10,215 nt of DNA from SFTH01 sp051878085 (GTDB lineage: Bacteria > Bacillota > Clostridia > Christensenellales > Aristaeellaceae): NCBI GenBank assembly GCA_051878085.1, contig JBJEJN010000124.1, positions 1 to 10,215 of the forward strand, in the 5' to 3' direction. A model generated the notes under the pieces. The model made no database searches and was not told the origin of the DNA. It was given only the letters and a program-made list of their open reading frames with translations. Below, one piece after another: positions 6,322 to 10,215 of the stretch (its first letter is position 1; every line of letters starts with the position of its first letter). Both the position numbers and the translations under genes were made by a program.

Positions 6322-7215
6322 TTAACATCCATAAACGTCCCGGCTGTCGCTCTTTGAGGGCAGCAGCGCACGCAGAATGCCCGCGAGCGCCGACACCGCA
6401 CCGAGAAAGATCAGTCCGGCGCTCAGATAGAAGCCCGGCACACCCCACAGCGCGGTCAGCGCGACGAAGGGTGTGCGCAGGGACAGAACCTCCTGCTGCT
6501 GGCGCTGGAGCGCGGCGTTTCCCGCCAGTTGAACCATCAGATAAAGAAGCGCGCAGAACAGGCCCGTGCCGCAGGGGCTGGTCCGACTGCCCGTCATGCG
6601 CACCGTGACCCCTGCCGACAGCGCCGTACTCATGCAGGCGCACAGCGCGCCCAGGATCAGCGCTCCGGGCAGGCTGTCCGCAAGCCGGAGATCCACGACG
6701 AACTGGAGACGCGCGGGATCCGGCCTGCCGCCGAAGCGCCAGAGCGCAAGCTCCAGCATCAGCAGCAGCGTCAGATACGCGCCGCCCACGCAGACCAGCG
6801 CGCCGTCACCCAGCGCGGCGATGATCCCGGAAAGCAGCAGCGCCGCCAGCGCGCCAATCAGAGCCGCGCGGCGCAGCGGAAGCGCCAGCGCGCCGACCTT
6901 GGCCGCAGCGCTCAACAGCAGAACCGCCGCGACCAGCAGCGCTATGGCGTACAGTCCGCCGATGAGCTTCCCGGCGTGACAGCCCAGCAGCCGCCGGTAC
7001 ACCCCAGGGAGGCGGTGTGCACCTGTGCGCCGCTTCAGGTGGCAGAGCATCGCCATCAGCAGCCCGTAGACCAGCGCTGAAAACACTGCGCCCAGCCAGG
7101 ACGCATGCACGGTCTGTGCGTAGAACACCGCCTGGGTGCGCCCGGAGGCGAAGCCCAGCCCGGTTCCCACCGCCGTGACCGCGACGGCCGATCTGAAATC
7201 CTCGCGTGTGCGCAT
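6322..7215 (-). CDS. YkvI-like polytopic membrane protein
   Basis: A 297-residue, very hydrophobic protein with roughly eight to ten membrane segments. The first helix carries GTGLGFASGRTQAVFYAQ (residues 17-34), which resembles the VGAGFASGQE-FF motif of YkvI-type proteins, distant relatives of the amino-acid/polyamine/cation transporters with an unwound first helix. Members are about 330-350 residues, so this one is short. The assignment rests mainly on that motif and the overall hydrophobic pattern; the substrate is unknown. The ATG at 7215 follows GGAGG at 7223-7227. It lies 41 bases after the 97-residue gene and is probably co-transcribed with it. Ala, Leu and Gly dominate. A small alternative is a generic permease-like protein of unknown class. 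Confidence 0.6.
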   Translation of the reverse strand: MRTREDFRSAVAVTAVGTGLGFASGRTQAVFYAQTVHASWLGAVFSALVYGLLMAMLCHLKRRTGAHRLPGVYRRLLGCHAGKLIGGLYAIALLVAAVLLLSAAAKVGALALPLRRAALIGALAALLLSGIIAALGDGALVCVGGAYLTLLLMLELALWRFGGRPDPARLQFVVDLRLADSLPGALILGALCACMSTALSAGVTVRMTGSRTSPCGTGLFCALLYLMVQLAGNAALQRQQQEVLSLRTPFVALTALWGVPGFYLSAGLIFLGAVSALAGILRALLPSKSDSRDVYGC

Positions 7216-7218
7216 GCA

Positions 7219-7257
7219 ATCCCCTCCGAGGCAGCATATGCGCTGCGTTCAGGGGAT
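7219..7257 (-). promoter_or_regulatory. Hairpin masking the ribosome binding site of the YkvI-like gene
   Basis: In the minus-strand mRNA, ATCCCC (7257-7252), which begins at the last base of the upstream stop codon, can pair with GGGGAT (7224-7219), which overlaps the GGAGGGG ribosome binding site. A nested 5-bp hairpin (7242-7246 with 7231-7235) lies inside. Ribosomes ending the upstream gene would open the structure, a usual form of translational coupling. The pairing is seen; the effect is inferred. Confidence 0.4.
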
Positions 7258-7550
7258 CATGCGGCGGCCTTGGCCTCCTCGATCAGCTGCTCCGCCGTCT
7301 TGTCCACGGGGGTCTCTACCTCCGGCACGTAGTCGTCCAGCGTGGGATGCTCGGCCTGTTCCTCCTCCGCGTCCAGCTCCGGCGGGCGGGTCGGCACCTC
7401 TGCTGTCTCAGCGAACATTGGATCCGGTTCCTCGGAGTTCAGCTCCGCGCCGCTGAGGAAGCCAAAGGTTCCCTGCACCACGGCATAGCCCAGGTACGCA
7501 AGCGCCGCGATGACGATCAGCGCCACCGCCAGCCTGATCCACTTTTCCAT
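7257..7550 (-). CDS. Hypothetical 97-residue single-pass membrane protein with acidic tail
   Basis: No family recognised. The start chosen is ATG at 7550 (MEKWIRLAVALIV), with GGAGG at 7555-7559 four bases upstream; the open frame further left is not preceded by a binding site. Residues 6-24 form one membrane helix. The remainder is rich in Glu, Asp, Pro and Thr (for example TRPPELDAEEEQAEHPTLDDYVPEVETPVDK), likely disordered, and ends AEEAKAAA-like in IEEAKAAA. It probably sits in the membrane with the tail outside by the positive-inside rule (Lys and Arg in MEKWIR). It is followed at 41 bases by the YkvI-like gene, with a structure that could couple their translation. A partner or accessory role for that protein is conjecture. 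Confidence 0.65.
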   Translation of the reverse strand: MEKWIRLAVALIVIAALAYLGYAVVQGTFGFLSGAELNSEEPDPMFAETAEVPTRPPELDAEEEQAEHPTLDDYVPEVETPVDKTAEQLIEEAKAAA

Positions 7551-7571
7551 CTTTCCTCCATTCACAGGCGA

Positions 7572-7599
7572 GGCCGTCCGCGCAAAACGACGGACGGCC
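7572..7599 (-). other. Perfect 9-bp hairpin ahead of the 97-residue gene
   Basis: GGCCGTCCG (7572-7580) and CGGACGGCC (7591-7599) form a perfect stem around a 10-base loop with two further possible pairs. It ends 13 bases before the ribosome binding site at 7555-7559. It has no U-tract on the minus strand. It may be a leader structure; no promoter was found between it and the terminator at 7625-7668. Confidence 0.45.
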
Positions 7600-7624
7600 C
7601 AGACCGCTGACAAAGCCCACAAAC

Positions 7625-7668
7625 GCAAAAATGCCGACCGAAATAATGAAATTGGTTGGCATTTTTGC
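7625..7668 (-). terminator. Strong terminator downstream of the P-loop gene
   Basis: GCAAAAATGCCGACC (7625-7639) pairs with 7654-7668 over 15 positions with one G-U, around a 14-base loop. The TTTTTGC arm gives a U-run on either strand. On the minus strand it is 126 bases past the stop of the P-loop gene and separates it from the membrane-protein pair. Confidence 0.78.
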
Positions 7669-7793
7669 TTACTGCGTCAGCTGCGGCTGCAAATTGCGGT
7701 CACTTACGTCCGAGTAAGCTCCCTTATTTGCAGCCTTGCTTCCTTGTCTTGCAGGCTTTCTCAGCGTCTGGCCTGCGGTTTCCTATTCAAAAA
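7669..7793 (-). ncRNA. Structured 3' region or possible small RNA after the P-loop gene
   Basis: Between the P-loop gene stop and the terminator are, in minus-strand order, an 8-pair stem with two wobbles built on GCAGGC/GCCTGC (7771-7776 with 7751-7756), and a perfect 10-bp stem GGCTGCAAAT/ATTTGCAGCC (7685-7694 with 7726-7735) that encloses a second helix CTTAC/GTAAG (7703-7707 with 7714-7718). With the terminator this makes a compact RNA of about 170 bases. No open frame with a binding site lies in it. It may be a structured 3' UTR, a processed small RNA, or a dispersed intergenic repeat. Confidence 0.35.
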
Positions 7794-8219
7794 TCAGATG
7801 ACGTACTTCCGGATGTACTCGGGCACGGACTCTGCCGGAGCGCTCACGGAGATCAGGAAGTTGCAGTGATGCGCCTCGGAGAGAGCCTCGAGCTTCTCGA
7901 AGAAGACCTTCATCTCCGGATCGTCCAGGGGCGTGCGCACCAGCTTCATGAAGGCGTCCATCGCGATCAGAGAGAGGTCGAAGTTTGCAGACAGCATGCC
8001 GCAGATGAAGCCCAGCATCTCGCTGGCCTGGCTCTTGTGGCCCACCGGATATTCGCTGGCGTCTACAAAGCGGATTTCATGGCGGAGGTCGTACATATAT
8101 CTCTTATCGTCATCGATAAAAATAATATCGCCGTGTTCATTCTTCAGGGATTCGTTTACAAGATCAATCAGACGCTTGGTTTTTCCGCTGCCCTTATCGC
8201 CCAAAATAATCTGTATCAA
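7794..8219 (-). CDS. Small P-loop ATP-binding protein of unknown function, likely TTG start
   Basis: About 141 residues with an intact Walker A GDKGSGKT (residues 7-14 from the chosen start) and a Walker B-like strand DLSLIAMD (81-88). It has a further acidic cluster FIDDDKR (34-40) and a late strand NFLISVSA (120-127) of the kind that carries a sensor residue. The protein is small for a P-loop NTPase, with no second domain or membrane segment. An ATG at 8228 touches AAAGGAG (8229-8235) with no spacing, which is unworkable. TTG at 8219 lies nine bases from that site and gives MIQIILGDKGSGKT, the usual beginning for a P-loop strand; TTG at 8222 is the other option. It has its own promoter and a long structured 3' region. 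No specific function can be assigned. Confidence 0.75.
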   Translation of the reverse strand: MIQIILGDKGSGKTKRLIDLVNESLKNEHGDIIFIDDDKRYMYDLRHEIRFVDASEYPVGHKSQASEMLGFICGMLSANFDLSLIAMDAFMKLVRTPLDDPEMKVFFEKLEALSEAHHCNFLISVSAPAESVPEYIRKYVI

Positions 8220-8256
8220 CAAAACCATCTCCTTTCAGCTATTGGGTTCCAATTTC

Positions 8257-8285
8257 ATTATACAACAAATTCCCGCGTTTGGCTA
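8257..8285 (-). promoter_or_regulatory. Promoter of the P-loop gene
   Basis: On the minus strand TATAAT (8262-8257) is preceded at 17 bases by TAGCCA (8285-8280), which matches four of six -35 positions. Start of transcription would be near 8250, leaving a leader of about 30 bases. No equally good promoter for the divergent nudF gene was seen in the shared 8236-8348 gap. Confidence 0.6.
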
Positions 8286-8361
8286 GAGGAAAATGGCAGG
8301 AATTCCGCACCAGTTGGTCGAATAATCTCTGCGGTCCAAGTTGAAAACGGAGGTCAGAAGC

Positions 8362-8913
8362 ATGATTTTTCAGAACGACGACTCCATCATGGAGAAAAAC
8401 CTCTCCCGTGAGCGGGTCTTTGACGGCATCATACTGCACATCGATCACGTGACCAATGAGCTGCCCAACGGCAAGGCGGCCAAGCGGGAGATCGCGGTGC
8501 ACGTGGGCGCGTCTGCGGTGCTGCCCATCGACGGCGAGGGAAATATCTACCTGGTGCGCCAGTTCCGCGCGCCCATCGACCAGATTCTGCTGGAGATTCC
8601 GGCGGGCAAGCTGGACAGCGTGGATGAGGATCGCCTGCTGGCGGCCAAGCGCGAACTGAAGGAGGAGACCGGCCTGGAGGCGGAGAGCTGGCTGCACCTG
8701 ACCGATACCTTCACCACGCCCGGCTTCTCCAACGAGCGCATCTCGCTGTATCTGGCGCGGGATTTGCGTCAGAGCGACGCCTGCCCGGACGAGGACGAGT
8801 TCCTGAATCTGGTGAAGCTGCCCTTCAGGGAGGCGCTGGACATGGTGCTGCGCGGCGAGATCCGCGACGCCAAGACCCAGATCGCTATCTGCATGGCGAG
8901 CCATCTCATCTGA
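8362..8913 (+). CDS. nudF: ADP-ribose pyrophosphatase-like Nudix hydrolase
   Basis: A 183-residue Nudix hydrolase. The ATG at 8362 follows GGAGG (8349-8353) by eight bases; a TTG at 8341 lies before that site and is not used. The Nudix box runs from Gly82 to about Leu105 (GKLDSVDEDRLLAAKRELKEETGL) with the metal-binding REUxEE as R97-E98 and E101-E102. The spacing from Gly to the first Glu is six residues instead of the usual five, one extra. The TTPGFSNE segment (118-125) past the box carries the proline typical of ADP-ribose pyrophosphatases, which split ADP-ribose to AMP and ribose 5-phosphate. The N-terminal strands and LVRQFRAPIDQILLEIPAG fit the dimeric NudF subfamily. Substrate is inferred by family. 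It probably forms an operon with the acetyltransferase 20 bases downstream. Confidence 0.92.
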   Translation: MIFQNDDSIMEKNLSRERVFDGIILHIDHVTNELPNGKAAKREIAVHVGASAVLPIDGEGNIYLVRQFRAPIDQILLEIPAGKLDSVDEDRLLAAKRELKEETGLEAESWLHLTDTFTTPGFSNERISLYLARDLRQSDACPDEDEFLNLVKLPFREALDMVLRGEIRDAKTQIAICMASHLI

Positions 8914-8933
8914 CACGGAGGCCGTCGATTCAA

Positions 8934-9494
8934 ATGGACGCTGCATACGGCTACATGCCGACCCTTGAGACCCCGCGTCTGCGGCTGCGCAAGCTCAACA
9001 TGCGCGACGCGCAGGACATCTACAACTACAGCTGCGATCCTCAGGTTGCGCGCTACGTGCTCTGGGACGCGCACAGGAGCATCGGCGAATCCCGCAGCTA
9101 CCTGCGCTACATGCTGCGCAAGTACCGCCTGGGCGAACCAGCCAGCTGGGGCATCGAATGGAAGGCCACGGGGCAGATCATCGGCACCATCGGCTTCATG
9201 TGGATTCAGCGGGAAAACGCCTCCGCCGAGGTGGGCTATTCCCTCGCGCGCGCCTTCTGGAACCAGGGCATCATGACCGAGGCGCTGGGGGAGTTGATTC
9301 GCTACGGATTCCGCAGCCTGAACCTGAACCGCATCGAAGCCCAGCACGAGACGGAAAACCCTGCCTCCGGCGCGGTGATGCGCAAGTGCGGCATGCGCCG
9401 GGAGGGCACCCTGCGCCAGCGGCTGCTGAACAAGGGCCGCTTCGTGGACGTGGAGCTCTACGCCATCCTGCGGCGGGATTTCCAGCAGGGGTAG
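8934..9494 (+). CDS. GNAT acetyltransferase, RimJ/RimL type
   Basis: A 186-residue acetyltransferase of the RimJ/RimL group, which acetylate protein N-termini or small amines using acetyl-CoA. It has the N-terminal LETPRLRLRKLNMRDAQDIYNY, the strand IGTIGFMWI, the EVGYSLARAFWNQGIMTEALGELIRYGF segment with the acetyl-CoA loop (WNQGIMTEA), and the late NLNRIEAQHETENPASGAVMRKCGMRREGTLRQ. GGAGG at 8917-8921 lies 12 bases before ATG 8934, rather far. A second ATG at 8955 would begin MPTLETPRLRL, a common RimJ-like start, but has no binding site, so 8934 is kept. The substrate cannot be inferred. A function linked to the Nudix gene is not evident. Confidence 0.9.
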   Translation: MDAAYGYMPTLETPRLRLRKLNMRDAQDIYNYSCDPQVARYVLWDAHRSIGESRSYLRYMLRKYRLGEPASWGIEWKATGQIIGTIGFMWIQRENASAEVGYSLARAFWNQGIMTEALGELIRYGFRSLNLNRIEAQHETENPASGAVMRKCGMRREGTLRQRLLNKGRFVDVELYAILRRDFQQG

Positions 9495-9520
9495 GGAAGG
9501 CGATCCTATTCAGACGAAAA

Positions 9521-9561
9521 GGGGCTGTCTCAAAACATTTTTGCCGTTTTGAGACAGCCCC
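9521..9561 (-). terminator. Perfect 16-bp hairpin, probable terminator of the galT transcript
   Basis: GGGGCTGTCTCAAAAC (9521-9536) pairs perfectly with 9546-9561 around the 9-base loop ATTTTTGCC. On the minus strand the tail is CCCCTTTTCGTC, a U-tract fit for ending transcripts from galT; on the + strand the tail is CATAATTG, so a role for the nudF-GNAT operon is weaker. The arm GGGGCTGTCTCAAAA resembles the ends of some insertion sequences, so a MITE-like origin is possible. Confidence 0.65.
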
Positions 9562-9573
9562 ATAATTGTTCTG

Positions 9574-9600
9574 CGGCGGGGTGAGGGCACCCCGCCCTAC
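9574..9600. repeat. GC-rich palindromic repeat, copy 1
   Basis: A 27-base unit with arms GGCGGGGTG (9575-9583) and CACCCCGCC (9588-9596), a 4-base loop AGGG, and the 3' flank CTAC (9597-9600). It matches copy 2 at all positions but one in the loop. Confidence 0.85.
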
Positions 9601-9649
9601 GGATGTGCGGAGCGAATTAAAACAGTAATTCTTCAAACCAGACGTAAGA

Positions 9650-9678
9650 AATCCAGTCGATTCTTGCCGGACTGGATT
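9650..9678. repeat. Hairpin with conserved loop, 9-bp stem
   Basis: AATCCAGTC (9650-9658) pairs with GACTGGATT (9670-9678). The loop GATTCTTGCCG shares ATTCTTGCCG with the hairpin at 9718-9752 and nearly with that at 9521-9561. On the minus strand the tail reads TCTTACG, mildly U-rich. Confidence 0.7.
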
Positions 9679-9717
9679 GCGTGCATACGAATGTCGTTCC
9701 AAACGGAGAGAAACGCA

Positions 9718-9752
9718 GAATCCCTGCCCCATTCTTGCCGGGGCAGGGATTC
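9718..9752. repeat. Hairpin with conserved loop, 13-bp stem
   Basis: GAATCCCTGCCCC (9718-9730) pairs perfectly with GGGGCAGGGATTC (9740-9752) around ATTCTTGCC. The stem begins AATCC like the hairpin at 9650-9678 but differs in its middle, so loop and ends are conserved while the inner stem is not. No long U-tract follows on either strand. Confidence 0.75.
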
Positions 9753-9797
9753 GTTCGCTCAAACCGCGTCAGCGATGTGGCTGCGGCGCCTCGCCGC

Positions 9798-9824
9798 CGG
9801 CGGGGTGAAGGCACCCCGCCCTAC
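9798..9824. repeat. GC-rich palindromic repeat, copy 2
   Basis: The same unit as at 9574-9600, with arms GGCGGGGTG (9799-9807) and CACCCCGCC (9812-9820), loop AAGG and flank CTAC. Its left flank is itself GC-rich (GCCTCGCCGC) and can compete for pairing with GCGG sequences nearby. Confidence 0.85.
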
Positions 9825-9861
9825 ATTTGTCGCGTAGAGACGGCAGCTTGCATGCAATTGC

Positions 9862-10215
9862 TTATGCTATTTCGTAGCCGATGGTCTTCAGGAAGCGGAG
9901 CACGCCCGCGTTGCCCTCGGGGTCGTTCTTGTAGACGCCTGCGTCCGCAAGCACCTGCGCGCACTTATCGGCAAGGCCCGCGCGCAGGGCGGCCTGCGCC
10001 TGCTCTGCGCTGAGCTGCGTGCCCGTTTTGGCTGCGATCTCCTGCACCCAAGCGTAGTGCTTCTCCAGCGGGGAACCTGCTTCCGGCGCGCAATCCAGCG
10101 CGACCTCGCCGGTGAGGTACCTCTCCAGACCTGCCAGCTCCTGCACCAGCCGTCCGGGCAGGATGAACAGGCCCATGACCTCGATCAGGCCGATGTTCTC
10201 CTTCTTGATGTGGTG
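9862..10215 (-). CDS. galT: Galactose-1-phosphate uridylyltransferase, C-terminal part
   Basis: The C-terminal 117 residues of a gene whose start lies right of the window; the frame is open to the last base. The right edge encodes HHIKKENIGLIEVMGLFILPGRL, which is the diagnostic late segment of the Firmicutes-type GalT (UTP/UDP-glucose hexose-1-phosphate uridylyltransferase). The rest is a helical tail (LERYLTGE, DKCAQVLADAGVYKNDPEGNAGVLRFLKTIGYEIA). The enzyme swaps UMP between UDP-glucose and galactose 1-phosphate in the Leloir pathway; the catalytic HPH motif is not in view. The gene ends at the repeat island, whose hairpin at 9521-9561 probably ends its mRNA. It may use galactose imported by the ChvE/GguAB system, though the two operons are some 5 kb apart and separate. 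Confidence 0.88.
   Translation of the reverse strand, partial: HHIKKENIGLIEVMGLFILPGRLVQELAGLERYLTGEVALDCAPEAGSPLEKHYAWVQEIAAKTGTQLSAEQAQAALRAGLADKCAQVLADAGVYKNDPEGNAGVLRFLKTIGYEIA

Larger units (their letters stand above)
9495..9861. other. Non-coding island with interleaved palindromic repeats
   Basis: This 367-base gap between the convergent GNAT and galT genes contains no open frame with a binding site. It holds, from left to right, a 16-bp hairpin (9521-9561), a GC-rich repeat copy (9574-9600), a 9-bp hairpin (9650-9678), a 13-bp hairpin (9718-9752) and a second GC-rich repeat copy (9798-9824). The segment 9601-9649 is AT-richer, and 9679-9717 separates the two middle hairpins. A short palindrome TTGCATGCAA lies at 9848-9857. 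Confidence 0.7.

Noticed and set aside
7408..7662. 84-codon minus-strand frame with a hydrophobic start (MPTNFIISVGIFAFVGFV)
   Set aside because: Its start lies inside the terminator hairpin at 7625-7668, so the hydrophobic stretch comes from the stem sequence; it overlaps the better supported 97-residue gene in another frame.
8955..9494. Alternative start of the GNAT gene at ATG 8955
   Set aside because: It gives a family-like N-terminus but has no ribosome binding site within range; ATG 8934 has GGAGG upstream, though at 12 bases, so it is kept with some doubt.
9521..9561. Insertion-sequence end, because GGGGCTGTCTCAAAA resembles IS termini
   Set aside because: No transposase, partner inverted repeat at a distance or target duplication is visible; a terminator hairpin explains the perfect close-spaced palindrome.
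9271..9762. 163-codon minus-strand frame over the repeat island and GNAT gene
   Set aside because: Antisense to the GNAT gene and crossing three hairpins; composition is that of reversed GC-rich coding DNA and there is no binding site.
9574..9824. CRISPR-like array made of the repeated GC-rich units and hairpins
   Set aside because: Only two copies 224 bases apart with irregular spacing, and other hairpins between; no cas genes or regular spacers.

Overview
The window reads as chromosomal DNA of a GC-rich member of the Clostridia (Firmicutes/Bacillota). The evidence is AGGAGG-type ribosome binding sites before most genes, sigma-A-like promoters, intrinsic terminators, a Firmicutes-style rplM-rpsI pair, a class-II-like GalT C-terminus and a DUF3899 protein. 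Placement below class is a guess; a Christensenellales-like gut or rumen lineage would fit. No RNA genes for translation, CRISPR array, transposase or phage gene was seen.

Layout, left to right. The 3' end of an oligopeptide ABC transporter ATPase (oppF-like) and a stop/start-overlapping DUF3899 membrane protein lie on the + strand (1-898). They converge, with a hairpin for each direction, on a minus-strand sugar ABC transporter operon (1040-4969) transcribed chvE - gguA - gguB: periplasmic-type binding protein, double-NBD ATPase and permease. It has a near-consensus promoter at 5038-5066. The chvE-gguA gap is packed with four consecutive hairpins. Next, still on the minus strand, come rplM-rpsI (5315-6158) with a clear promoter and a strong terminator. 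Then come a two-gene membrane cassette (97-aa single-pass protein plus YkvI-like 297-aa permease-like protein, 6322-7550) and a small P-loop protein (7794-8219) with a structured 3' region. On the + strand follow nudF and a RimJ-like GNAT acetyltransferase (8362-9494). A 367-base non-coding island (9495-9861) holds two interleaved families of palindromic elements, and the window ends inside galT (minus strand, 3' end only).

How the genes may work together: ChvE/GguAB would import monosaccharides (aldoses such as galactose, glucose, arabinose and xylose in characterised relatives), and GalT is the uridylyltransferase of the Leloir galactose pathway, so the sugar genes may be metabolically linked although they are not in one operon. 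The other genes are housekeeping or unassigned.

The protein-coding content is largely ordinary. The unusual signals are non-coding. Three hairpins with unrelated or only partly related stems share an almost identical loop (ATTYTTGCCG) at 9521-9752. A 27-base palindromic repeat occurs twice in the same island. The chvE-gguA spacer is almost wholly structured, and so is the 3' region after the P-loop gene. All structure calls were made by eye from inverted repeats; no folding energy or database search was run.
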